Program-made: the position numbers and the translations under genes
From: an uncultured Prevotellaceae bacterium
GTDB lineage: Bacteria; Bacteroidota; Bacteroidia; Bacteroidales; Bacteroidaceae
Length of the DNA stretch: 23,555 nt
Assembly (NCBI GenBank): GCA_902775075.1
Contig: CACYKX010000040.1
Location: forward strand, 1-23,555
Direction of reading: 5' to 3'
Notes under the pieces: generated by a model
Told to the model about the DNA's origin: nothing
Database searches by the model: none
Seen by the model: the letters and a program-made list of their open reading frames with translations, nothing else
Part shown: piece by piece, positions 16,130-23,555 of the stretch
How positions within the stretch are numbered: position 1 is the stretch's first letter
Layout: every line of letters starts with the position of its first letter

Positions 16130-17985
16130 AGATATTACAACGATTGAAAAAATATTTGGAGTTTGTGTTCGTGCCAATCCGTAAGAGCGCGACATTTTTT
16201 ACCTTCATGTATTTGTTGGGAATTCTTAGTGCATTTTGTACACTTCCCGATACAGATGGAGCAGAACTTTATGGAAATCTATTCTTGGAGTTATTCGTAG
16301 ATCTCTATTGTTGTTGTGCTGTTCTATTGTTGATTCCACGCATTGCGCGTAGATGGATAACGGTATTCCTCTACATTATATTATATGTAGTAGCATTAAT
16401 AGACGTATATTGTTTCGTCAATTTTGACTCTACGCTCAACCCATCTATGCTCATGCTTGTCGGAGAGACCGATAGCCGAGAAGTTGGAGACTTCTTATCC
16501 TCTTTGGTCAGTCCGGATTTACTCTTTAGTAGGGTAGGTTGGATACTTTTGTTAGCCGTTGTAAATATTATCGTTTCGTGGGAACCTCATATCATCAAGA
16601 AAGTCAAAGGCGTAGCCTTGGACAGTTATCTGAAGGTTCGCAATCAGATTATAGGCTTCTTCGAACATTATCATACCTATTTGAGTCTATTTTGCGTCGT
16701 TATCCTTATCTGGGGTGCAATAAGTAGCGTACCGAACAAAATAGGATGCTGGAAGTTGATGACAGGTCGCACGATAGGTGAGGTAGAGCATACCCTGACC
16801 GAGAAAGACCACGGTCAGATGTACATTCCTATCTACCGACTGATATTCAGCGCCTATGCCAACACATTGGCAGCCCAGCAGATTGGCTTGTTGATAAAGG
16901 CAGCCGACAAGGTAAGTGTCGATAGCTGTTCATATCGTTCTCCGAATATCGTTCTAATCATTGGTGAAAGCTATGGCAAGCATCATTCTCAGCAATATGG
17001 TTATCCATTAGAGACGACACCACGTCAGGTAAGACTTGAGAAGTCTGGATTCTTAACCAAGTTTGATGATGTGATAACCTGTTGGAATCTTACCAGCTTC
17101 GTCTTTAAGAATGTTTTCTCACTTCATGTCATTGGTGAGAAAGGAGAATGGTGTGATTATCCATTGTTCCCGGAGGTATTCCGTAAGGCAGGCTATCACG
17201 TCAGCTTTATTACCAACCAATTCTTACCAAAGGCGAAGGAAGCAGTGTATGATTTCAGCGGAGGATTCTTCTTGAACAATCCAAAGTTGAGCAAGGAGCA
17301 GTTTGATACACGAAATACGAGTCTTCACTATTTTGATGAAGACCTTCTGAAGGATTATGATCAATTGAAGAGTCAGAATGGAAAATATAATCTGACGATA
17401 TTCCATCTCATTGGTCAGCACGTCAACTATCGTACGCGTTTCCGTAATTCGCAGACACATTTCTATGCCTCTACCTATGATGAGATGCGTCCTGAATTGA
17501 CGAATAAGCAGAAGAAGGTTCTAAGCTATTACGATAATGCAGTTCTCTATAACGACTCTGTAGTTTATCAGATCGTGAAGAAGTTTAAAAAGCAAGATGC
17601 CATCGTCATCTATATGCCAGACCATGGCGAAGAGTGTTATGAAGAGAATCGTGGATTCATCTGTCGAAATCACTCTGCCAATATAGATTGGCCTTTGGCA
17701 CATTACGAGTTTGAAATTCCGTTTTGGATATATTGTAGTCCTAAGTATGCTCACAATCATCCGGAGATATTCCAGCAGATTGTTCAGGCACGTCATCGTC
17801 GCTTTATGACCGATGCGTTACCACATCTGTTACTATATCTAGCTGGAATTCATACGAAGGATTATCATGATGAATATAACCTTCTGAGTCCGAACTATAA
17901 GGAAGACCGTCCTCGTATTTTGAAGAATACGACAGATTACGATCGATTACGAGAAGAACATTTTAAAGAAATGAAGCGTAAATGA
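16126..17985 (+). CDS. EptA-like phosphoethanolamine transferase (sulfatase-fold membrane enzyme)
   Basis: Predicted inner-membrane enzyme of 619 aa. The N-terminal 200 residues contain about five TM helices (for example near 23-40, 51-70, 78-100, 135-152, 184-201), followed by a periplasmic alkaline-phosphatase-superfamily domain. Seen: a first metal site with E281 in NIVLIIGESYG, the YGYPLETTPR block similar to GYPRETNP of EptA, a candidate nucleophile T323 in CWNLTSFVFKN, FHLIGQH around 426-432, and D499-H500 in PDHGEE. Such enzymes move phosphoethanolamine from phosphatidylethanolamine to lipid A or glycans, and some relatives use phosphoglycerol. The acceptor here is unknown. The gene is ATGA-coupled on both sides, so it is made together with nadD and the acyltransferase that follows. 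Confidence 0.82.
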   Translation: MKILQRLKKYLEFVFVPIRKSATFFTFMYLLGILSAFCTLPDTDGAELYGNLFLELFVDLYCCCAVLLLIPRIARRWITVFLYIILYVVALIDVYCFVNFDSTLNPSMLMLVGETDSREVGDFLSSLVSPDLLFSRVGWILLLAVVNIIVSWEPHIIKKVKGVALDSYLKVRNQIIGFFEHYHTYLSLFCVVILIWGAISSVPNKIGCWKLMTGRTIGEVEHTLTEKDHGQMYIPIYRLIFSAYANTLAAQQIGLLIKAADKVSVDSCSYRSPNIVLIIGESYGKHHSQQYGYPLETTPRQVRLEKSGFLTKFDDVITCWNLTSFVFKNVFSLHVIGEKGEWCDYPLFPEVFRKAGYHVSFITNQFLPKAKEAVYDFSGGFFLNNPKLSKEQFDTRNTSLHYFDEDLLKDYDQLKSQNGKYNLTIFHLIGQHVNYRTRFRNSQTHFYASTYDEMRPELTNKQKKVLSYYDNAVLYNDSVVYQIVKKFKKQDAIVIYMPDHGEECYEENRGFICRNHSANIDWPLAHYEFEIPFWIYCSPKYAHNHPEIFQQIVQARHRRFMTDALPHLLLYLAGIHTKDYHDEYNLLSPNYKEDRPRILKNTTDYDRLREEHFKEMKRK

Positions 17986-19052
17986 ACAATCAAGAATTAT
18001 TAACTCGTACTGAGTGCAATGTCCTTCGTGGACTGGCGATTATCGGTATTGTTATGCACAATTTCTGTCATTGGCTGAATCCGATCGTCAAGGAGAATGA
18101 GTATCAGTATTTCAGTCATAATGTAGAGTGGTTTTGGCAGGTTATGCTGAGTCCAGATGAGAAAATGCTGGCACATCAGTTTTCCTTCTTTGGTCATTAC
18201 GGTGTACCAGTCTTTCTTTTCCTAAGTGCTTATGGCTTAGTTCGTAAATACGAATCTCGTGAAGAAACTATGGTACAGCGTTTTTCGCTACAGTCATTAT
18301 GTTTTGTACGTTATCATTTTCTGAAATTATTCAAGATGATGATTGTTGGTTTTGTAGCATTCACGATGGTTGACGCAATTACTCCGAACTCCCATCATTA
18401 TGCCTTTTTAGATGTTGTTGCCCAGATGGGTATGTTCAACAACCTTTTACCTCATCCGGATGACATTATATGGCCAGGGCCATATTGGTTCTTTGGTCTG
18501 ATGCTTCAACTCTATATCGTTTATCGACTGTTCCTGTATCGCAGAAATTGGAAATGGATTGTTGGCGCTATTGTTGTCTGTTGGCTCTTACAGATATTCT
18601 GTGACCCAGAAGGCGATATGCTGAACAGAATACGCTATAATTTTATAGGAGGTATGCTGCCATTTGGCTTGGGTATACTTTATGCAAAATATGGTCGACC
18701 ATTAAGTCAGCAACAGAATGCCATCATGCTGATCGTGTCGACAGTACTTATATTGATCTTCAGTTCATCATATCAGTTATGGTACTTTGTTCCAGCCTTT
18801 GTCTGCACATTCTGTATAGGTTTTGTAAAGACCATCGGAAAGATGACATACCTGTTCAACCATTTAGATTGGGTAGGTTCTATTAGTGCGGCAATGTTTG
18901 TCTGTCATCCTATTACCCGCAAAGTTTTTATACCGATCAGTCGTCAGGGAGATCTTTATTGTGGTCTGTTACTTTATGTGATAGCGACGATAGCCTTATC
19001 GTGGGTATTCCGTGAGTTTATGAAGAAAATACCAAGTCCGAAGTTGAAATGA
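17982..19052 (+). CDS. Acyltransferase-3 family membrane protein (first copy)
   Basis: Polytopic inner-membrane protein of 356 aa with about ten hydrophobic helices, of the family that moves acetyl or other acyl groups onto surface glycans. The family's N-terminal features are visible: R16 and H26 in VLRGLAIIGIVMHNFCHW, and the GVPVFLFLSAYGLVRKYE segment (compare the usual VxxFFxLSGY/F). PGPYWFFGLMLQLYIVYRLF and ISAAMFVCHPITRKVF are also family-like. It overlaps both neighbours by ATGA. It is not a close copy of the next gene although both are in one family. The acyl group and acceptor cannot be read from sequence. Confidence 0.85.
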   Translation: MNNQELLTRTECNVLRGLAIIGIVMHNFCHWLNPIVKENEYQYFSHNVEWFWQVMLSPDEKMLAHQFSFFGHYGVPVFLFLSAYGLVRKYESREETMVQRFSLQSLCFVRYHFLKLFKMMIVGFVAFTMVDAITPNSHHYAFLDVVAQMGMFNNLLPHPDDIIWPGPYWFFGLMLQLYIVYRLFLYRRNWKWIVGAIVVCWLLQIFCDPEGDMLNRIRYNFIGGMLPFGLGILYAKYGRPLSQQQNAIMLIVSTVLILIFSSSYQLWYFVPAFVCTFCIGFVKTIGKMTYLFNHLDWVGSISAAMFVCHPITRKVFIPISRQGDLYCGLLLYVIATIALSWVFREFMKKIPSPKLK

Positions 19053-20059
19053 ACTTGAAGATCAAAGACATAGAACTGGCAAACATCAGTCGTTATCGCG
19101 GTGAGTTGATGGGTATGGCAATGGTTTTCATTATTCTTTTCCATGCCGACCTACCTCGTAATGATATGTTTTATGGCCTGCGAAGAATGGGAAATGTTGG
19201 TGTCGACATGTTTCTCTTTCTGAGTGGTGTCGGTTTATGGTTCTCGTGGATGAAGACCCCATCCTATAAGCGTTTCTTCAAGCGCCGTTATCTTCGTATC
19301 TATCCAGCATGGCTGATCATTGCTTGTCTGTTTTATATACCCCGTTTCCATGGCGGGAGTGTGATGTCTTGGGTTGACTTGATAGGTGATATTACCATAA
19401 ATTGGGATTTCTGGCTTCATGACGAACTCAACTTCTGGTATATACCGGCAACGATGATGCTTTATCTCTTTGCACCATTCTATATGGAACTCGTCAAGAA
19501 GCATCCTATCTATCGATGGCTTCCTGTCGTGATGATTCTATGGTGCATACTGGTACAATATGTTACACCAATCCATAATGTTGTAGGTCATATCGAGATA
19601 TTCTGGAGTCGTGTGCCGATTTTCTTTATCGGTATCAATATGGGAGAACTCGTGCGTACCAAACAGAAAATGGACGGGGCCAGTATTTGGATGATCATTA
19701 TCATGTTTGTGATGACGCTGGCCTCAAGTATATTCCTTGAGCAGCAACGTCATGGACAGTTCCCATTATATATAGAACGTATGCTTTACATTCCGCTTAC
19801 GATAACATCGATACTTCTTCTCAATCGACTATTCCGCCGTACACCGAAGTGGTTTAATAAGAGTTTCAAGTTTATCGGTGCTCTGAGTCTAGAATGTTAT
19901 CTTATCCATATCCATTTTGTATTGGATTATTTGCCGCATCATTGGAGTTATTGGCCAACATTCTTAGCATGTACAACCATCACCCTACCATTGGCATGGC
20001 TGTTGTGCAAGATAGTTACTTGGATTTCTAATCAGTTGAATAAAGTTATACCAGAATGA
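19049..20059 (+). CDS. Acyltransferase-3 family membrane protein (second copy)
   Basis: A 336-aa polytopic membrane protein, second acyltransferase-3 member in a row. R17 and H32 in SRYRGELMGMAMVFIILFHA correspond to the conserved N-terminal Arg/His pair. NVGVDMFLFLSGVGLWFSW and KRFFKRRYLRIYPAWLI (the RRxxRIxPxxxx motif) are better matches to the family consensus than in the preceding gene. SLECYLIHIHFVLDYLP near the C-terminus is also typical. It is joined to both neighbours by 4-nt ATGA overlaps. Likely an O-acyltransferase on the same glycan or lipid as its neighbour, perhaps at another position; that is inference. Confidence 0.88.
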   Translation: MNLKIKDIELANISRYRGELMGMAMVFIILFHADLPRNDMFYGLRRMGNVGVDMFLFLSGVGLWFSWMKTPSYKRFFKRRYLRIYPAWLIIACLFYIPRFHGGSVMSWVDLIGDITINWDFWLHDELNFWYIPATMMLYLFAPFYMELVKKHPIYRWLPVVMILWCILVQYVTPIHNVVGHIEIFWSRVPIFFIGINMGELVRTKQKMDGASIWMIIIMFVMTLASSIFLEQQRHGQFPLYIERMLYIPLTITSILLLNRLFRRTPKWFNKSFKFIGALSLECYLIHIHFVLDYLPHHWSYWPTFLACTTITLPLAWLLCKIVTWISNQLNKVIPE

Positions 20060-20955
20060 AGAATTTAATCAAACTATTACGACCTAATCAGTGGATCAAG
20101 AATTTCTTTGTTTTTGGTCCGTTGGTCTTTGGTGGAGAGTTATTCATCAAGGAGTCCTTCTTAGAGGGTGTCATCACATTCTTCGCCTATAGTTTTGCAG
20201 CATCATCGATATATTGTTTCAACGACATTCATGATGTAGAAGACGATCGCCACCATATCACGAAGTGTCATCGTCCGATAGCATCAGGGGCCATCAGTAT
20301 CGCACAAGCCTATGGACTGATGATCTTAATGTTCATGTTGGCTATGGGCACAGTAGCACTCATGTATCTCATCCCGGAGAGTGCTGACGGACGACCATTG
20401 CAGGTAGGTGGAGTCATTCTCTTTTATTGGTTGCTTAATCTAGCATATTGTGCCAAGCTCAAACAGTTTGCAATCATCGATGTCTGTATTGTCGCTTTTG
20501 GTTTTGTCCTTCGTCTGCTGGCAGGTGGTTTCGCCACAGATGTCGTATTAAGTAAGTGGATTGTGCTGATGACCTTCCTGCTGACCCTCTTTATGAGTTT
20601 TGCCAAGCGTCGTGATGATGTACTTCTTATGGAGGAAACCGGTAAGGCACCACGAAAGAATACAATTCGATATAATCTTACTTTCATCAACCAAGCCATT
20701 ACCATCACAGCATCAGTAACCCTAGTATGTTATATTATGTATACTGTGAGTCCCGAGGTTATCAAGAATTTCCATACCGAGAATCTCTATCTCACCAGTA
20801 TATTTGTACTTGTAGGATTGCTCCGATATATTCAAATTGCTGTCGTTGATGAGAAGAGCGGAAATCCTACGAAGATTATCCAGAAAGATCATTTCACACA
20901 GTTGGTAGTCCTAGCATGGCTTCTTGCCTTTATCCTTATTATATATGTGATGTAA
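20056..20955 (+). CDS. UbiA-family polyprenyl-phosphate phosphoribosyltransferase (DPPR synthase-like)
   Basis: Predicted nine-helix membrane prenyltransferase, 299 aa. It begins LIKLLRPNQWIKNFFVFGPL, has the Asp-rich motif N56-D57-x2-D60-x3-D64 in FNDIHDVEDDRHH, then KCHRPIASG, and YCAKLKQFAIIDV with FAKRRDDVLL as the second polar loop. These features match the branch typified by mycobacterial Rv3806c, which joins PRPP to decaprenyl phosphate to give 5-phosphoribosyl-1-phosphoryl-decaprenol, better than the UbiA/MenA quinone branch. It overlaps the upstream acyltransferase by ATGA and is followed after 13 nt by a HAD phosphatase, the activity needed next in that pathway. The lipid length in this organism is unknown. 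Confidence 0.85.
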   Translation: MKNLIKLLRPNQWIKNFFVFGPLVFGGELFIKESFLEGVITFFAYSFAASSIYCFNDIHDVEDDRHHITKCHRPIASGAISIAQAYGLMILMFMLAMGTVALMYLIPESADGRPLQVGGVILFYWLLNLAYCAKLKQFAIIDVCIVAFGFVLRLLAGGFATDVVLSKWIVLMTFLLTLFMSFAKRRDDVLLMEETGKAPRKNTIRYNLTFINQAITITASVTLVCYIMYTVSPEVIKNFHTENLYLTSIFVLVGLLRYIQIAVVDEKSGNPTKIIQKDHFTQLVVLAWLLAFILIIYVM

Positions 20956-20968
20956 CGTATATACCCAG

Positions 20969-21589
20969 ATGAAAAGAAAAGTATATTGTTATGATTTTGA
21001 TGGCACGATAACCCGTAAGGATACGTTCCTCGAGTTTATCAAATATACCAAGGGAACCTTTCGCTTCCTTCAGGGATTCCTCCTTTATAGTCCTTTGCTG
21101 ATATTGATGAAACTCCATCTGTACCCCAACTATAAGGTGAAGCAGAAAGTGTTCAGTTACTTCTTTCATGGAGAATCTATAGACGCCTTCAATCATCAGT
21201 GTCGAAGTTTTGCGCGAGATTGTGCAGATCTGTTGAGGGAATCAGCCAAGACATTACTCCGTAAGGCGATAGCAGAAGATGCAACTATATTTATCGTTAG
21301 TGCCAGTATAGATAATTGGGTAGCTCCATTTTTCAAGGATTCCGTAGTGTCCGATTTCAATCCTACAGATTTACATATCTTGGGAACACAAATCGAGGTT
21401 GTAGACAATAAGATAACCGGTCGCTTCTTATCCCGAAACTGTTATGGACAGGAGAAAGTAAACCGTATCCAGCAGATGCTTACAGCACCACGCGACGAAT
21501 ATCATATCATAGCCTATGGTGATAGCCGAGGAGATCAAGAAATGTTAGCTTATGCCAATCAAGGATATTATAAACCATTTAGACGATAA
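20969..21589 (+). CDS. HAD-IB family phosphatase
   Basis: A 206-aa soluble hydrolase of the SerB-like HAD-IB branch. Motif I is D9 and D11 in YDFDGTITRKDTF; motif II is the Ser in FIVSASIDNWVAPF; motif IV is YGDSRGDQEMLAYA with D185 and D189. A helical cap lies between motif I and II. Given its place after the DPPR synthase-like gene, the best guess is removal of the 5-phosphate from polyprenyl-phospho-phosphoribose; in mycobacteria a different phosphatase family has been proposed for that step. Its 3' end overlaps the following GtrA gene by 38 nt. The C-terminal GYYKPFRR looks complete, so the overlap is not a truncation. Confidence 0.85.
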   Translation: MKRKVYCYDFDGTITRKDTFLEFIKYTKGTFRFLQGFLLYSPLLILMKLHLYPNYKVKQKVFSYFFHGESIDAFNHQCRSFARDCADLLRESAKTLLRKAIAEDATIFIVSASIDNWVAPFFKDSVVSDFNPTDLHILGTQIEVVDNKITGRFLSRNCYGQEKVNRIQQMLTAPRDEYHIIAYGDSRGDQEMLAYANQGYYKPFRR

Positions 21590-21989
21590 ACAGCGCCAAG
21601 GATTGGGCGAGGTTATTCGCTTTGGTATTGTTGGTGTCATTGCTGTTGCCATACAATATCTATGTTACCTATTGGTTGTAGCATTGTTGGAATATATGAT
21701 GCCAGACTGGGACAATCATGTTATTGTGACATCAGCCAACACGATAGCATATGTGATCAGTTTCATCTTTAATTATATTGCCAGCACCCGTTACACCTTT
21801 AAGGTGAAGTCTAATGTCAAACGCAGTGCAGGTTTTGTATTCTCACATATCATCAACTATCTATTGCAGACAGTCGTATTGAACTTCTTTGTGGGAATAG
21901 GTCTGAACAAACAAATCGCGATGATGCCTATGTTTGCGATTACCGTACCGACAAATTTTATATTAGTAAGGTTCTTTTTAAAGAGATAG
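21552..21989 (+). CDS. GtrA-like small membrane protein
   Basis: A 145-aa protein with four predicted TM helices, typical of the GtrA family. LGEVIRFGIVGVIAVAIQYLCYLL is the first helix with the FGxVG pattern; ANTIAYVISFIFNYIASTRYTF holds the family motif around N..STRYTF; NFILVRFFLKR closes the protein. GtrA proteins act with polyprenyl-phosphate sugar pathways as putative flippases or as recruiters of glycosyltransferases (mycobacterial Rv3789 in arabinan synthesis). The start at 21552 lies inside the HAD gene; no in-frame ATG before the first TM helix is a better alternative. It is followed after 5 nt by the large membrane protein. Confidence 0.88.
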   Translation: MPIKDIINHLDDKQRQGLGEVIRFGIVGVIAVAIQYLCYLLVVALLEYMMPDWDNHVIVTSANTIAYVISFIFNYIASTRYTFKVKSNVKRSAGFVFSHIINYLLQTVVLNFFVGIGLNKQIAMMPMFAITVPTNFILVRFFLKR

Positions 21990-21994
21990 ACAAA

Positions 21995-23431
21995 ATGAAA
22001 AATCCATTCCATATATTTAGAATCAAAAGAGAAGAGCGATGGCTAGCTTTGGCAGCATTCTTTCTTATCACTGTGCTCAATGCACTATGTATCTACAAAT
22101 ATTTTGATAAGTTTACGCAGATAACAAACAATTATCATGATCTGTTTGTAAAGAACTTCCATATCTCGGGATTCGATCCGATAACCTATACAGTGGTGTC
22201 TCATTGGGATACAGAATATAATATCTATCGTCATCCTCTGTTGGCATTTTTTATGTATGTACCCAACCAATTGAATCAAGGGTTGATGATGCTTACAGGT
22301 ATCAACCTCGTACAATTTGTTGTTGCAGCGATTTTGATATTCTGTTCATTCTATGCTTTCATCTTTTTCTATCGCATACTTCGCGAAGTTGTAACATTGA
22401 AACGTGTTGATGCTACGATCCTGACGATATTTTTCTATAGCTTCTCCTATATTCTTGTATCATCGATCGTTCCCGACCATTTCATTTTGTCGATGTTCAT
22501 GCTCATCCTTACCCTTTATGTTGCGGGAAAGAAGATGCAGCGTAATCACCCGTTTACTAAGTGGCAGACCATTTTGTTCTTTTTTATCACAGCAGGTATA
22601 TCGTTGAATAATGGAGTGAAAGTGTTTCTTGCAAATCTCTTTGTTAACGGAAAGAAGTTTTGGCGCCCGGCCAATTTGATTCTCGCTGTGATTATCCCAT
22701 CGGCATTAATATGGCTAGGAGCGAGGATGGAATGGAGTCATTTCGAAAAACCGAAATATCAGCATCGACAGGAGGTGAAAGCGCAAAAAGATTCTATACT
22801 TCGTGCCAATCTCTATAAGAATTATCTTGATACTGTTTCTGCAACAGATAGCGCAGAGATTGCTGCAGGATTCCAGCAACTTATGAAGAAGAGAATTCAC
22901 GATAAGTATGTCAGCGATCACCAGAAGCCTTGGAATCTGCATACAGGTAAACCTATCAACAAGACGGAATTCGGACAGTGGACGGATATCTCAACTCCAC
23001 GATGGGCAACTCTCGTAGAAAATTTCTTCGGAGAACCAATACAGTTACATCGCGACCATTTATTACAGGATACGTTGACAAAGCGTCCTGTCATCGTAGA
23101 ATACCGTTGGATAGGTAGTTATGTTGTTGAGGCTATCATCATGCTGATGTTTATCCTTGGCATTTGCTTTGCCCGTCGGAGTCGTTTCTTCTGGATGGCA
23201 TTTAGTTTCTTTATCTTCGATGTCTTCATTCATATCATCCTAGGCTTTGGCATCAATGAGGTATATATCATGGGAGCACATTATCTCTTCATCATCCCAC
23301 TTGCCATCGCCTACCTCGTAAGAAGACTTATCGGAAGAGGTATCGACATAGTTCGAATCATGCTTTCCCTGATAGCCGTTTATCTCTATCTCTATAATAT
23401 TACGTTACTCACCCAATATATACTGGAGTGA
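21995..23431 (+). CDS. Polytopic membrane protein, probably DUF6080, GT-C-like (first copy)
   Basis: A 478-aa protein that I believe is annotated DUF6080 in Bacteroidetes, from memory. About ten hydrophobic helices are split by a hydrophilic loop at roughly 245-365 (KPKYQHRQEVKAQKDS to about RDHLLQDTLTKRP). The first helix (18-35) is followed by an extracytoplasmic loop with D61 and D72 (FDPITYTVVSHWDTEYN) and then YRHPLLAFFMYVP. An acidic residue in loop 1 followed by HP-type segments is the layout of GT-C glycosyltransferases that use lipid-linked sugars. Function is inferred from layout and neighbours, not from a recognised active site. It is the likely user of the lipid-linked pentose made by the preceding genes. 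Confidence 0.7.
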   Translation: MKNPFHIFRIKREERWLALAAFFLITVLNALCIYKYFDKFTQITNNYHDLFVKNFHISGFDPITYTVVSHWDTEYNIYRHPLLAFFMYVPNQLNQGLMMLTGINLVQFVVAAILIFCSFYAFIFFYRILREVVTLKRVDATILTIFFYSFSYILVSSIVPDHFILSMFMLILTLYVAGKKMQRNHPFTKWQTILFFFITAGISLNNGVKVFLANLFVNGKKFWRPANLILAVIIPSALIWLGARMEWSHFEKPKYQHRQEVKAQKDSILRANLYKNYLDTVSATDSAEIAAGFQQLMKKRIHDKYVSDHQKPWNLHTGKPINKTEFGQWTDISTPRWATLVENFFGEPIQLHRDHLLQDTLTKRPVIVEYRWIGSYVVEAIIMLMFILGICFARRSRFFWMAFSFFIFDVFIHIILGFGINEVYIMGAHYLFIIPLAIAYLVRRLIGRGIDIVRIMLSLIAVYLYLYNITLLTQYILE

Positions 23432-23445
23432 TAAAAACATATAAT

Positions 23446-23555
23446 ATGAAGAACCCATTTAGAATCTTTAAGATTAGTAAGGAAGAAAGATGGCCATCAG
23501 TGGTTATCCTCCTATATCTGTTGGCTTTGAATGCGTTAGCTATCTATCAGCATTT
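23446..23555 (+). CDS. Second copy of the same membrane protein family (5' end only)
   Basis: The ATG at 23446, 14 nt after the previous stop, opens a frame that runs to the right edge of the window. The 37 visible complete residues start MKNPFRIFKISKEERW and align without gaps with the first 37 of the upstream protein, 19 of them identical, including MKNPF, EERW and LNAL. It is thus a tandem paralogue and not an exact duplication. Length and C-terminus are outside the window. Confidence 0.8.
   Translation, partial: MKNPFRIFKISKEERWPSVVILLYLLALNALAIYQH

Noticed and set aside
17982..20059. The two acyltransferase genes as a recent duplication
   Set aside because: Both have the family's Arg/His helix and LSxxG segments, but overall sequence and lengths (356 and 336 aa) differ widely, so they are old paralogues or separate acquisitions.
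1..23555. Mobile elements, tRNA or rRNA genes, CRISPR arrays, defence systems
   Set aside because: No transposase or integrase, no terminal repeats, no regularly spaced repeats and no tRNA-like cloverleaf were seen; genes are tightly packed and base composition looks even by eye.

Overview
The window looks like a chromosomal segment of a gut-type Bacteroidales bacterium, most likely Prevotella or a close relative (Segatella and similar genera). The evidence is family-level: the promoters are TAnnTTTG-type (the Bacteroidetes -7 box) and there is almost no Shine-Dalgarno signal. The gene order tsaB-DUF4290-murA-rimM-dxr-rseP, divergent from yicC-gmk-nadD, is one I associate with this group, and the proteins have Bacteroidales-like features. 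I see no mobile element, tRNA, rRNA or CRISPR array.

Layout. (1) 1-922, minus strand: mutY, cut by the left edge. (2) 978-2104, plus: a 63-residue acidic orphan protein and a PfkB-type fructokinase. They diverge from mutY at a mirror-symmetric pair of -7 boxes. (3) 2154-2189: a long hairpin serving as a convergent terminator. (4) 2219-8040, minus: gltD and gltB, the two subunits of NADPH glutamate synthase. The gltB reading frame is broken near position 6946 by what looks like a deletion of about 85-88 nt. (5) 8196-8234: a strong terminator. (6) 8266-14002, minus: one tightly packed housekeeping operon, transcribed tsaB, DUF4290 gene, murA, rimM, dxr, rseP. It covers tRNA t6A modification, peptidoglycan synthesis, 16S processing, isoprenoid synthesis and envelope stress proteolysis. 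(7) 14092 to the right edge, plus: a single long operon that begins with housekeeping genes (yicC, gmk, nadD). It continues through four successive 4-nt ATGA stop/start overlaps into a membrane-protein block: an EptA-like phosphoethanolamine transferase, two acyltransferase-3 proteins, a UbiA-type polyprenyl-phosphate phosphoribosyltransferase, a HAD-IB phosphatase, a GtrA-like small membrane protein and two tandem multi-TM proteins that resemble GT-C glycosyltransferases.

How the parts could work together. The 3' half of region 7 (20056-23555) resembles the toolkit mycobacteria use to make and use decaprenyl-phosphate pentofuranose: phosphoribosyl transfer to a polyprenyl phosphate, dephosphorylation, a GtrA partner and GT-C transferases. 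My inference is that this is an envelope-glycan decoration locus using a polyprenyl-phosphate ribose or arabinose donor, accompanied by O-acylation and phosphoethanolamine-type transfer. The two other points most worth checking are the broken gltB and the Cys-to-Asp active site of MurA, which predicts intrinsic fosfomycin insensitivity.
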